Below, piece by piece: positions 12,701-25,600 of a DNA stretch of 64,000 nt; positions within the stretch are counted from its first letter, which is position 1; each line of letters opens with the position of its first letter. The notes under the pieces were generated by a model, which made no database searches, was not told where the DNA came from, and saw only the letters and a program-made list of their open reading frames with translations. Both the position numbers and the translations under genes were made by a program. This stretch comes from Tetrahymena thermophila SB210 (Eukaryota; Ciliophora; Oligohymenophorea; Hymenostomatida; Tetrahymenidae): NCBI RefSeq assembly GCF_000189635.1, contig NW_002476327.1:100164-164163 (forward strand). Direction: 5' to 3'.

Positions 12701-15426
12701 ATAAAAAAATTAAAACAAATAAATAAATTAATTTATAATAAAATAGCAAAAAATTTTTTTTGCCAAAATAATAATTTTTTTTTCAAAGAACAAAAAAGAA
12801 AAATTAATAATTTTTTACTAAAAATAAAGATCTAAATTTAAGAGCATTGGGGAGCTTATCAAACCTTAGCATAAACCTGAAGCACCAGCATTAGAGATTT
12901 CATTTAAACTTTTTAATATTAAAAATAAAACTTAAATGAATCGATTAAATAAGAAAATAAATGAGAATTAGATTGAACAATTAAAGTTGATAACTAAGTT
13001 TTTAATTAAATGTTCCCTTTAAAAAGTAAGTAGTTGATTGATTCCACTTAACTTCGAAATCAGAGAAAATAGAAAATTAAAAAAATAATAATTAAAATAA
13101 TAAAAGAATCAATTAAGTAGATAAAAAAAAGCTCAAATAAATATTTTAATTTATTTTCAGTTAATTAAATATTAAATAAATACTGTAAAAATACAAGAAA
13201 TTTTAGCTTATATTTAATAAAAAAATTCAAATTTTACTTGTAAAAATATTTGATTTACTAAATATATATTTTGATTTAATTAAATTAAGTAAAATTTTGG
13301 AAAAAATAATAAATGAACGAATTTGTATAAGAAAGAATTCATTATTTTTTTGATTTTTTATTTTATAATCTCCTTTTTTCTTTAAATTGAAAAATATTTT
13401 TATTTATTTAGTAAATTTGTATTTATTTTTGCAAAATAAATATTTTTTAAAATTCAAATGAACTAAATTTTTTTGGGCTGTAACATTATAAAAATAAATA
13501 TATTTATTGCTTATTCTTACCTGAGCTCTAGTATTAAAGTTTAAAGATTAACCAAGTTTACTAAAGCAGAACCTAAGTTTGAAGCACCTTAGTCTCTAAT
13601 TTAATTGCCACTTTTTAAATATTCAAAAAATATTCTTAATAAACATTAATAAAATAAATATTTATATTGAATAAACTATTTTCAATTTTAGAAAAAAAGC
13701 TACTTGCTAATAATAAATTTTAACAATATTAAAAAATGGAAATAAATTTAATGAATTTATTTTATTTTGTTTTCAAATCATTTTTTTATTATGAAATAAA
13801 AAGAAAAAACAAAAAAAAACATTTTTACAAAAGATTTAGATGCAAGCTTGAGAGATTAGAGCATTTTACTAAAGCAGATCCTAATTCTTATATACCTTAT
13901 CCATCAATTTGATTATTACTTTTTAATTATTAAAAATTAGGAGAGTAAAAAATAGCTCAAAAAATATGGAAAATTAAGCCAAAATATTTTATTGTGTTTT
14001 GTATTAAAAAATAAATAAAAAAATAAAATTGCTTTTACCAAAGATATAATCCCAAAAAAGATAGATTAATACATTTTGACAATGCTAAGCCTACACCTAT
14101 TGAACCTTAGGAACCTAATTCATTGTTACTTTATTATTTATTTAATAAAAAATTTTTAGAAATTTATTTTTATTGTAATTTAAAAAAATAAATAAATTAA
14201 AAGATATAAATTGTTTTTTGAATTAATTTTTTTTAAAAAAGAAATCCCAAAATCAACAACAAATAAATAAATTGTTTTTACTCAAGGAAAAGTGTCAACT
14301 TTTAAAGATTAGTACATTTCGATAAAGCTGATATTAAGCCATATGAACCTTCTGCTCCAATTTTTTAGACACTTTTTAAGTATTTACAAAAAATTTTTAA
14401 TTAATTTGAATTAGCTTTCATCAAAAAAAATACCTCAAACTTGAACAAGAAAGATCAAGTGTTAAACTTGAGAGATTGATATAGTTTGCTATAGCAGATC
14501 CTATGTTTGATGCACCCTATGCATCAATTTAATTTTTCCTTTTTTATTTTAAACATAATTTTTAACAAATTTAAAAAATAAAAATGATAATTAAAGATTT
14601 TAAATAAGAAAATTAATTTGGTTATTAATCAATTAATCAAATTAGAAAAAATAAAATAAATAAACAAATAAAAATCTCATAAAATGGTTTGTTGATTTGA
14701 AAAATAATAAATGAGACAATTTAAAATAAAAGAAATGGCTTTTACTATATATATAGATCTAATTGAGATAGATGAGTACTGTTTTGTAAAGCAGAAAGTA
14801 TGTTTAAAACACATTAATTATCCAATTTATTGTCACTTATTAATTTTTTAACAATAAAATTAATATTTTATGTAGATATTTTTTACTAAAAAATAATAGT
14901 TAAGCTAGAGAATAAACAGCTAAAACCAAAGAAGAAATAAATCAAATATAATCTGATGAAGTAAATGTTTACTCAAGAGAGAGTACCAAATTTGAGAGAC
15001 TAGTATAATTTGCTAAAGAACAAGCTAAAATTGATGCACCATCTTTACCAATTTAATTATCACTTTTTAACATTAAATAAACATCAATTTAGAAAAAAAG
15101 AAATAAAAACTTTTAAAAAATGAGGAGAAATAAAAAGAAAAATGAAAAAAATTCAAAGTAAAATTTATTTTTTGAAAAAGCTGGTTAGACTGATTATCTT
15201 TATTAATAGAAAATTAAAAAATTTTTGCTATAAAATAATAATTAATTAATAAAAACCAATATTTTTTAAAATTAAATTTGCCTGAGATAGATTTCGAGTT
15301 AAGTATGAGACTATTTAGAAGAGCATGCAAACTTTTGATGTAATAAATTAAATGTTAATAAACAAATTATCTTAAAACACAAGGTACTTCTTCAAGATTT
15401 TCAAATTGTACTTTCTTTGAAATCAT
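9722..15426 (-). CDS. LRR protein with 16 single-repeat exons (LRR gene 1)
   Basis: Spliced gene on the minus strand, predicted 536 residues. Exon 1 is 15388-15426 (13 codons, MISKKVQFENLEE). Exon 2 is 15282-15331 (50 nt, ends with QLEIYL). LRR exons: 14973-15062, 14746-14835, 14434-14538, 14282-14371, 14039-14128, 13829-13918, 13521-13610, 12819-12908, 12519-12608, 12244-12333, 11836-11925, 11578-11667, 11252-11332, 10519-10593, 10330-10422 and 10027-10116. The last exon is 9722-9809, TGA at 9722-9724. Twelve LRR exons are 90 nt; the others are 105, 81, 75 and 93, all multiples of 3. Each encodes one ribonuclease-inhibitor-like LRR (x-N-x-I-G-x-x-G-A-x-x-L-x-x-x-L, then L-x-x-L-x-L). Introns between LRR exons are phase 2, and exon 2 uses a GC donor. 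No kinase or membrane domain and no signal peptide is seen, so a cytosolic binding protein is inferred. Exon chaining is by pattern and needs RNA support. Confidence 0.8.
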
Positions 15427-16376
15427 TTTTTTTGTTTTATAAAATTTAGTTATATTAATTGAAAGAATTAATAAATTAAGTAAAAGAATTAATAAATATT
15501 AAATAAATAAATAGTACAAAATTAATTTTGAAAATATCCAAATCAAATTATGGGTAAATCATTAGATATAGTTTTTATCTATTTAATTTTGTTTCCGAAA
15601 AGCACATGCTATAAAATAATACCGTAATTATTTTAGAAATAGACACTTCTCAGAAATAATGAATGAAGTCCACTTTATTTAAAAATTTGCGCCTTATCAA
15701 AAAATTCACCTTAGCTACAGTGACTCTTCTTTAAAGGTGTAGATGGTATTTATTTTTTGATAACAGATAATAAGTTCTATTAAAGTCTAATAATAGTATA
15801 TATTTAATTAATTATATATCTAAAAGCAAAAACCTATAAAATTAGAACCAAAAATATTAAATTAAAAGCAAAATCAAATTTATTTATTTATCTATTTTAA
15901 TTGACAATATTGTATCCATTAAATGGAGCAAAATTATTTAAATAAATTTCTTAATAAATTAATAATGGCTGGTCCATTTAAAAATGTTAGATATAAATTT
16001 ATTTAATTATTAAATTTAAAACTAAATGTACCTATTTTATTTATTTATTTATTTATTTATTTTTGATAATGAAATTGAATAATACTAATATCTATCTATT
16101 ACATTTTATTTATTGATAATTTATTATTTATATTAAATATACTTTATAGACTTTTTGTTATTGTAAAAATAGTTGGTTCTTGTGAGTATATATATTATTT
16201 TTAATACAATTAATTAATTTCAGGCAGATCTATTTATAGATAGTACATTTATTTATTAAATTTTAAATATATTTTTATTTCAAGTGTTATTATAAAAATA
16301 ACATTTAAGTTCTTTTCTTAAAATATAATTAAATAAATAACTAAAAAAACAACTTAATTAAATTCAAAAAAAAAAA
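15427..16376. other. Upstream flank of copy C, with junction near 15690
   Basis: 15427-15690 is AT-rich sequence 5' of the minus-strand LRR gene. From 15694 the Cys-rich family flank resumes with the inverted-repeat element and then the standard upstream block. An (ATTT)n tract lies near 16035-16065. No gene seen. LRR gene 1 and copy C are divergent and could share this promoter region. Confidence 0.55.
15694..15763. repeat. 70-nt inverted-repeat element, copy 2 of 3
   Basis: Same element as 7931-8000, with a few substitutions in the loop (for example GACTCTTCTTTAAAGGTG) while the outer arms are unchanged. It marks the right edge of the segment that carries LRR gene 1. Confidence 0.7.
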
Positions 16377-16778
16377 ATGAGAATCTGTGCTTTTGTTTTA
16401 ATAGCTTTTGTTGCAATTACTGCTGCCTAATATGATACTCTTACTGAAGATCAATTTAATAAAATATAGGACTGTATGGCTAAAGTTGACCCTGCATGCT
16501 ATGTTTAAACTGAAGATTGCATAAGTCAAATAGTATAAGCTGATAATTGCTTTGATTAATGTGCTGAAAATGATATCCATAATATGACTGTATGTACATA
16601 AGGTTGCAAATCCAATGTTAATAGTGTGTAAGTTCATATAGAATAAAAGACTGCTTGTATGAACTTTTTAGAAAAAAATCCTTCTAATAAAAATGAAAAT
16701 AAAATTCCTAGTATGAGCACTGGAATTAACATTCTTGCTTTTACTGTCATAGCTTCAGTTCTCTCTCTATTATTATGA
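16377..16778 (+). CDS. Small secreted eight-Cys protein, probable GPI anchor (copy C)
   Basis: Single exon, 133 residues. Signal peptide MRICAFVLIAFVAITAAQ. The mature domain keeps all eight Cys with local changes (ACYVQTEDC, ADNCFDQCAEND) and the NMT sequon. The GPI-like tail ends SVLSLLL at TGA 16776. An open frame on the opposite strand (16398-16637) is only a mirror of this gene, made possible by the repeated TAA/TAG Gln codons. Both flanks match copies A and D closely, so the whole unit of about 1.8-2.8 kb was duplicated. Confidence 0.88.
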
Positions 16779-18806
16779 AAAAATTCACATTTTTTAAATT
16801 AGTTGTTAGATGTTTTATAAGTTCTTGTCTTGTGATATTATTCCTAATATTTTTACATAACAAATTTCTGTTGATTGATTGATTTATTTATTTAGTTATT
16901 TATTTAAATTTAATCAACTTAATGAATAAATAATTAAAAGAAATAAAATTTTATAGTATTTAAACTGGCATATTTTGCTTGTAAAAAGATTGCGTATTTT
17001 GAATAGGCTGTATTTAAATATATTAAAGATTATTAAAATAAATAGAATTTGATCATAATAATAATAAAGATTTTTAAATAATATGTTTCAATCAATAAAT
17101 TCTTTCAAAATAGAAAGTGAATCAAATAGGCAGAAATCAAAAATAAATCAAAAATAAATAAAATAATTTCAAATTTGAAAGCCATTTAATAAAAATAAGT
17201 ATAATTAATTAAATTATTGTAACTGAATATTTAAAAACCAATCCTTAAAAAAAATTTAAAATCAGTGAAAAATGATAAATAGTAATTATAGTGCTTACAG
17301 GTATTAAATTGATGTGAACTTGGTAAAGTAATAATTCCTGTATTTGCAATAAATAAAGTAGATTACTTGAATATATTATTTTATTAATTTTTATTATAAA
17401 ATTTTTGTTTTATGATTTTGTAATTTAATTATATAATTTTGGATATTGATTTTATAATAGATTTTTATTTTATAGTATAATACCCTTAATTATTTTAAAA
17501 GAAAATTTAATTATTGGTTATTGAAAAAAAATTTTTTTATTACTACTTTTTTTAAATTCTCTTTAAATTAGAAAATAATCAATTAGAGCTAAAAAGTAAT
17601 ATTTTTCGATTTTTTAATCTTGAATTTTATTATTTTATAATTAAAATATTTAAATTCATCCAAAAAATATAAAATAGCAAAATTAATTATTATTTATTAT
17701 AAAATATGTTTTTTTACAAGTAGTATCATAATTTAAAATTAGCATATTAATTAATTAATATTGTTTATATAAATATGTATAAATAAAATTTTATGTAAAT
17801 TTAAATGTCTTTAGAGCATTTAGGATTAATTCAGTATGATGGAGGCTTGAATCAATAATTTATTACATAATTCAAGAAAAGTATAATTGATAAAGCCAGT
17901 AATTGAAAGAAAAAATCAAGTAAGAAGTTATTTGTTAGTCTAATCTTAATTAATAGTACTTAATTCTAGAAAATCTAATTTTAGCTAATTTCATGCTCTT
18001 ACTTAATTATTTGATTATGTCTATAAACACAATAGTTCTAAAAATTCTTTAAAATAAGATAGCCAAAAGAATATAAGTAAAATCTAATTTCTTGATGAAA
18101 TTTATATTTTAATTAATTAATTGATAAAACCATTAAACATTAAAAGTAAATAAATTAATTTAAGTGTATTTTTAAAAATATTTTATTCATTTTTATTAAA
18201 AATATTTCATATTAAAATTAATTTTAATTTTATTAAATAAATCTAAAATTCATCAAAGCTATTTTAGTTATTATTGGTGATAGCTATGATACTTCTAGTA
18301 AAAACTAGTTAAAGTTTATTATTTATTTAGAATATACAAAATTAAGAATTTAATTAATATATATATTTAGCTATTTTTGCATTTGAAATATCACTAACCA
18401 TGATATCATGATTTGTTATATTTCAAATAACTTTTCTAAATCTTAATTATTTTCTTTATATTTTGCACCTTATCAAAAAATTCACCTTAACTAAAATGCC
18501 TCTTTTTAAAAGGTGTAGATGGTATTTATTTTTTGATAACAACTAATAAGTTCTAGTAAAGTCTAATAATAGTATATTTAATTAATTATATATCTAAACG
18601 CAAAAATCTATAAAATTAGAACCAAAAATATTAAATTAAAAGCGAAATCAAATTTATTTATTTATCTATTTTAATTGACAATATTGTATCCATTAAATGG
18701 AGCAAAATTATTTAAATAAATTTTTTAATAAATTAATAATGGCTGGTCCATTTAAAAATGTTAGATATAAATTTATTTATTAAATTTAAAACTAAATGTA
18801 CCTATT

Positions 18807-18849
<43 letters not shown>

Positions 18850-19191
18850 TTTTTGATAATGAAATTGAATAATACTAACATCTTTCTATTACATTTTATT
18901 TATTTATAATTTATTATTTATATTAAATACACTTTATAGACATTTTATTATTGTAAAAATAGTTGGTTCTTGTGAGTATATATATTATTTTTAATACAAT
19001 TAATTAATTTCAGGCAGATCTATTTTTAGATAGATTAAAAGCAAGGAGCTAAAAAGTACATTTATTTATTAAATTTTAAATATATTTTTATTTCAAGTGT
19101 TATTATAAAAATAATATTTAAGTTTTTTTCTTAAAATATAATTAAATAAATAACTAAAAAAACAATTTAATTAAATTCAAAAAAAAAAAAA
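16779..19191. other. Duplicated flanks between copies C and D
   Basis: No gene. 16779-17515 is the standard downstream flank. About 17520-18300 is a second repeated block that recurs at 28510-29280 (landmarks GATGGAGGCTTGAATCAATA and GGTGATAGCTATGATACTTC). 18470-18539 is the inverted-repeat element. About 18600-19190 is the upstream flank of copy D, including a long (TTTA)n tract near 18808-18852. Confidence 0.6.
18470..18539. repeat. 70-nt inverted-repeat element, copy 3 of 3
   Basis: Same element as 7931-8000 and 15694-15763; outer arms intact, loop slightly changed (ACTAAAATGCCTCTTTTTAA). The inner CACCTT/AAGGTG pairing is kept in all three copies even though the loop differs. Confidence 0.7.
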
Positions 19192-19593
19192 ATGAGAATC
19201 TATGCTTTTGTTTTAATAGCTCTTGTTGCAATTGCTGCTGCCTAATTTGATACTCTTACTTAAGATCAAATAAAATAAATAAATGAATGTTCAGGTAAAA
19301 TTGAATTTCCATGCAAAAGTAACGATTAAAATTGCATGAGTCAATTAGAATAAGCTGATTAATGCTTTGATTAATGTTCTCTAACAGACATCCATAATAT
19401 GACTGTATGTACATAAGGTTGCAAATCCAGTAATAATGATGTATAAATTCACATAGAATAAAAGACTGCTTGTATGAGCTTTTTAGAAAAAAATCCTTCT
19501 AATAAAAATGAAAATAAAATTCCTAGTATGAACACTGGAATTAACATTCTTGCTTTTACTGTCATAGCTTCAGTTCTCTCTCTATTATTATGA
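19192..19593 (+). CDS. Small secreted eight-Cys protein, probable GPI anchor (copy D)
   Basis: Single exon, 133 residues. The signal peptide starts MRIYAF, where the Cys of the other copies is replaced by Tyr. The mature domain is the most diverged of the four near-equal copies at its start (CSGKIEFPCKSNDQNCMSQ), then rejoins the family (DQCFDQC, NMTVCTQGC, KTACMSFLEKNP). Eight Cys and the hydrophobic tail are intact. Stop TGA at 19591-19593. The concentration of changes between the first three Cys across copies suggests that part faces varying partners. Confidence 0.87.
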
Positions 19594-21827
19594 AAAAATT
19601 CACATTTTTTAAATTATTTATTAGATGTTTTATAAGTTCTTGTCTTGTGATATTATTCCTAATATTTTTACATAACAAATTTCTGTTGATTGATTGATTG
19701 ATTGATTTATTTATTTAGTTATTTATTTAAATTTAATCAACTTAATGAATAAATAATTAAAAGAAATAAGATTTTATAGTATTTAAACTGGCATATTTTG
19801 CTTATAAAAAGATTGTGTATTTTGAATAGGTTGTATCTAAATATATTAAAGATTATTAAAATAAATAGAATTTGATCATAATAATAATAAAGATTTTTAA
19901 ATAGTATGTTTCAATCAATAAATTCTTTCAAAAAATAGTGAGTGAATCAAATAGGCAGAAATCAAAAATAAGTAAATAAAACTAATTTCAAATTTTAAAG
20001 CCATTTAGTAAAAATAAGCATAAAATTAAATTATTGTAACTGAATATTTAAAAACCAATCCATGAAAAAAATTTAAAATCAGTGAAAAATGATAAATAGT
20101 AATTATAGTGCTTACTGGTTTTAAATTGATGTGAACTTGGTAAAGTAATAATTTAATTCTTGCAATAAATAAAGTAGATTACTTGAATATATTATTTTAT
20201 TAATTTTTATTATAAAATCTTTGTTTTATGATTTTGTAATTTAATTATATTATTTTGGATATTGATTTTATAATAGATTTTTATTTTATAGTATAATACG
20301 CTTAATTATTTTAAAGAAAATTTAATTATTGGATAAGCAAATCCTCGTTTTCAAAATTTGAAAAAATAAAATGAATGATACTGCGTAATCCTCCCTACAC
20401 CTCTTCTGTTATAATTAATAGATAAATTTAATTAAAAAAATATATTTCTAGTCATTATTTAAAGTAATAGCGCTTAGTTCTAATAAAATCTAATTATGCT
20501 TATTCCTTCCATCCAATCCTTTTACTATTTTAATTAATTATGTTTACATTAATAATAGATCAGTATGAAATATGATATCTAATAGAATATAAGCAAAATC
20601 TAATTTATTGAGGATGTTTCTGTATTAATAAATTTGTTGATAAAGTTATTATTAGTTAAATATGTATAATTTAATTTCAGTATATTTTTTTAATTTATTT
20701 ATGGTTTTCCTATTTAAAAATGTTTATTAAAAATTAATTTTATTACTTAGATTTATTTGATTTATTTATTATTGATAGATTATATTACTATAATCCTAGT
20801 AAATTATGGCTTATTTCTTTAGAACAAAATCTAATTTATAATATCAATTTATGTATTGATTAAAGCTATTTTTTGATAAAAGCTAATAAGTTCTAGTTAA
20901 GTCTAATTATAGTATATTTAAAGCTTGCTTACTTTGTTAAATCTAAATGCAAAAATCTACAAAATTAAAACCAAAAATATTAAATTAAAAGCAAAATCAA
21001 ATTTATTTTTTTATTAAAGTGTCTATTTTAATTGAAAAAATAGTTTTCATTAAAAGGAACAACATTATTTAAGTAAATTTTTTAATAACTTAATTATGGC
21101 TGAACTATTTAAAAATGCTAGATATAAATTTTATTTATTTATTTTTGATAATATTTATGAAGTAAGTTTTAATGATATTGGATAAACAAATTAAAAAAAA
21201 AAATTTAATATCTATCTATTAAATTTTATTTATAGATAATTTATTATTTATATTAAATATACTTTATAGACTTTTTACTATTGTAAAAGTAGCTTGGTTT
21301 TTGTGAATATATTAATTATAATGCATACCTATTTATAGATTGATTAAAAGCAAGGAACTAAAAACGCATTTATTTATTATAATTTTGGATGTTATATTAA
21401 AAATAGATTTTTTAATTATATAAGAGCCAAATAAATGCCATTCAAAAATTTAGTGAATTGAGATCACTATTTTTTTGAATTGCTTGCTGATGGATACGTT
21501 TGAATATTATCTATATAAAAATAAATTAATAATTTTATAATATAATTTAATTAATTAATTAATAATATTTTTAATTTATATCAATCTTTATCAGTTTTCT
21601 ATTAAATATTTAATTAATTTTACCCTTTTTTAAAAATTTTTCTTCAAAAAAATTTAATTTAGATAAATTTTTTGTAATTTTTGCACAAAATTTTGAAATA
21701 TTTAGATGAAATATTTAATTATTTTATTTTTATTTCTAAATATTATTTAAATCATTGCTATAAATGGTAATGATTTTTTTTAATATTGCGAAGTTCTTTA
21801 TTTTGTATAACCACGTTTTAGCTATTA
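19594..21827. other. Duplicated flanks ending in an orphan promoter, up to the gap
   Basis: 19594-20340 is the standard downstream flank. About 20440-21380 again resembles the upstream flank of a Cys-rich gene (CTAG-type motifs near 20478 and 20889, AATTATGGCTGAACTATTTA, TACTTTATAGACTTTTTACT, GCAAGGAACTAAAAACGC), but no gene follows. At about 21380 it breaks into unrelated sequence that includes a dispersed repeat (21434-21661). No coding region seen. Confidence 0.6.
21434..21661 (+). repeat. Dispersed repeat shared with 49578-49791
   Basis: Begins AAATGCCATTCAAAAATTTA and runs through GTGAATTGAGATCACTATTT and a TTTATATCAATCTTTAT core to CTTCAAAAAAATTTAATTT. The same sequence recurs in the same orientation at 49578-49791. 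The two copies flank the interval that holds plus-strand LRR genes 2-4. Confidence 0.65.
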
Positions 21828-21927
21828 NNNNNNNNNNNNNNNNNNNNNNNNNNNNNNNNNNNNNNNNNNNNNNNNNNNNNNNNNNNNNNNNNNNNNNNNN
21901 NNNNNNNNNNNNNNNNNNNNNNNNNNN
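21828..21927. other. Assembly gap of 100 N
   Basis: A run of exactly 100 unknown bases, the usual placeholder for a scaffold gap of unknown size. It lies 155 bp before the start of LRR gene 2, so part of the left flank may be missing and the junction should not be trusted. Confidence 0.98.
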
Positions 21928-22082
21928 AAAGCAAACTTTATAAATTATGATTTAACTAGATTATTAATATTTGTTATTTTAATCCAAATAATTTCAAATA
22001 AAACTAAATTAATAATAATTAATTAATTAATTAATTAATTAAATCCCATCATAATTCAAAATAGTTATTCAAAAATAAATAA

Positions 22083-22572
22083 ATGATATAATAGAAAATA
22101 CGTTATTAAAATCTAAAAGATGTAATTATTAATTTTTTAATAGATATTATTTAAATTTATTTTATTTATAAAAAAAGTTTTTAAACTCTACGCTTTAATC
22201 TCATTCAGTATTAGAAATTGATCTATAGTATATTTAATTTATTAATATTATTACAAATAATTTTTTTTCTTTAATTTTCAAGTTCATTATAAAAATTTTT
22301 CTAATAAATAATATCATCAATACTCATTATTCATTTTTAACCATACAAGTATTTTTAAAATTATTTTAATTTATTTTTATATTTATTCATTGATTTCTTT
22401 TTTTTTCATATATTTTCTTTATTTTTCCTTTTTAATAACAAATTTATTATATAAATATTCCCCAATATTTAAAAAGTTAAAATTAATTGTGTGATGAAGG
22501 AATATCAGGCTTATGTTCTGCTTTAGTATAGTGCACTAATCTCTAAAATTTAGCTTTATATATTCAGTAGGT

Positions 22573-22603
<31 letters not shown>

Positions 22604-25600
22604 GGGTTTTGATATTTTAAATATTAAAATGAATTTAAAATAATTTACTATTATTATAATTATTAATTTATTTATTTATTAAAAAATTAAGCTTTTATTT
22701 GTTTATTTTTTTTGAATTCTGCTTTTTTAAATTTATATTTACTTTTTTTAAATTTAACTCATTTATTTTTATCATTTTAAACTTTTGCTTTGATTTGCAA
22801 TTAATTAATTTCTTATAATATTATATTTTTTCTTCTAAATAACTAACTAACTAACCAATAAATAAAATAAATAAATATATTTTCTTCAATAATTAAAAAA
22901 GTAACAATTTATTTAGTGTTGAAAGAATATCAGACTTATGTTCTGCTTTAGAATAGTGCACTAATCTCTCAAATTTGACATTAAAACTTTAGTAAAACAG
23001 TTTATTTGTTTATCTATTAGCTTTTTTAATTTTCTTTTAAAAATATATTTTTTTTCTTTATTAATTTAACTCATTTGTTTTTTAATTTTAAACATTTGGT
23101 TTGATTATTAATTAATTAGTTTCTCATTATCTTCATTTTAAATAATTAATTATATTTTAAATTTGCTTCTATATTTAAAAAGTGGAAAATAATTTGATGA
23201 TAAAGCTTCAAAAGTCTTAGTTTCTAATTTAGCAAAATGCACTAATATCTTAAATTTAACACTTAATCTTAAGTAAACTAAGTTTATTTTTTTATTTTGA
23301 TATTTCTTAATTTAAAAATGAATTTAAAACAATATAAATGACTCTATTAATTAATTTATTTATTAGCTTTTTATTTGATTTTTTTTTTTTATAAATTGCT
23401 TCTGTGTGTTTGTGTTTTTTTTTTCATTCTCATTAATTTTTATTTTTAACTTTTGCTTTGATTATTAGTTATTTCATATTTTTTATTTATTTTTTTCCTT
23501 CTAAATAACTAATTATATATATATATTTCTTCTTTAATTTTTAAAAGTTACAATTAAATTGGAGACGAAAATGCATCAGGCTTAGGTTCTGGATTAGGGA
23601 AGTGCACTAATCTGTCATATTTGATACTTAGTCTTTTGTAAAAACAGTTTATTCCTTTTAGATTTTAATAAGGAATTTAAAAACAAAAAAAGCATTTAAA
23701 TTAATTTTGTCTAATAATTTTATATTTGGTTTATTAACTCTTATTATTTCATATGTTGATTTTTCATTCTAGCTAACTAAGTATTAAATTTTTTTATTTT
23801 TTCCAAATCCTTAAATAGTGGAAATGAAATTGGTGTGGAAGGTGCTTAAGGTTTAGGTTCTGGTTTAGCAAAATGCGTTAATCTGTTAAATTTGTAACTT
23901 AATCTTACGTAAAAAAAAATTTTTTTGTTTTGGATTTTGATAGTTTTTAATAAAAATTAACATTGATTACTTTTCTTTTTATTTTTCTTGTTTTGCTTTT
24001 ATTAATAATTAGTTAATGAAGCCATTTCTTATTATTTCATATTTTTGTCTTCATTTTCTCCTTCTAAATAAATAAATAAATAACTATTTATCTAAATATT
24101 TATTTTCTTCTATACATACTTAAAAAGTGACAATTAAATTTGTAATGAAGGTTTATCTGGTTTAAGTTATGGTTTAGAAAAGTGCACTAATCTCTCAAAT
24201 TTTACACTTGAAATTGGGTAAACACAGTTTATTTATTTTATTTTATTTTGTATTTTGATATTTTTTAATATAAAAATAAATTTTAATTAATTAATTGATT
24301 TATTTATTATATCTGTATCTTGAATTACTTTTCTTTTTTATTCTTTCTGAGTATTTATTTTTTCTTCTTAATTTAATTCATTTATCTTTCATTTTTCTAC
24401 ATTTTTCCTTCTAAATAACAAATTAACAATATATTTTTTCTTCTATAAAAAGTGCGAATTAAATTGGTGATGAAGGTATATCATGCATAGGTTCTGTTTT
24501 ATCAAAATTTTCTAATCTCTCAAATTTGACACTTGATTTTTCGTAAAAATAGTTTAGTTTATTTTTTTAGGATATTAATATTAGTTATTTATTTGATTGA
24601 TTTTACCTTTTTTTATTCTGATTATTTTATTTTTTTCTTAATTTTACTTATTCCTATTTTGTTTTTATCAAGTTTTGCTTTGATTATTAACCAACTTATT
24701 TTTTTATTTCTTTTTATAAAATATATTTTCTTCATTTTTTCCATTCTAAATAACTAGTTAATTGTTTAAATTTTCTTAAATATTTGAAAAAGTAATAATT
24801 AAATTGGATTTGAAGGTGTGTCAGCCTTAACCTCTTCTTTAGCATAGTGCAATAATCTATCAAATTTGAAAATTTATCTTCAGTAAAAATAGTTTATTTG
24901 TTTTTTATTTTGATATTATTTAATAGAAAAATGAATTTAAAACAATGAAATTGTTTTAATGTAATTCATTCATTCATTTATTAAATTTTTATTTGATTTA
25001 TTTTCCTTTTTAATTTTACTTGTGTGCTAATTTATTTTTTTTAATAAATTTAATGAATTATTTTTTCGCTTTCAATTTTAATATGATTATAAATTAATTA
25101 ATTTCTTATCATCTCATATATTTTCTTAATTTTTCCATTTTATAATATTTAATTATTTATTTTTTTATCAATCTTTAAAGTAACAATTAAGTTGGTGTCT
25201 AAGGCGATTTAGATTTTGATTTTGGAAAGTGCACTAATCTCTAAAATTTGGAAATTTCTCTAAGGTAAACAAACAGTTTGTTTGTTTGTTTTGGATTTTG
25301 ATATATTTAAATAAAAATAATATTGATTACATTTTTATTTGATTTACTTTTCATTTTATTTGATCTTGTGTTTTTTATTTTTTCATTATTTAACTCATTC
25401 AAATCTTCAAATTTTGCTATGATGATCGATTAATTCAATTCATATTATCACTTCTTTTTTCTTCATTATTTCTTTTCTAAATAATTAATTATTTTTATAT
25501 TTCTTCTAAATTTTTTAAAAAGTAACAATTAAATTGGTGATGCAGGTGCATCAGGCTTAGGTTCAGGTTTAGGAAAGTGTACCAAACTCTCAAATTTAGT

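Noticed and set aside
16398-16637. 79-codon open frame on the minus strand
   Set aside because: Lies antisense within Cys-rich copy C, whose frame, signal peptide, Cys spacing and paralogues are clear.
24533-24757. 74-codon hydrophobic plus-strand frame
   Set aside because: Overlaps the end of an LRR exon and runs through a T-rich intron of LRR gene 2; no conservation in the matching introns.
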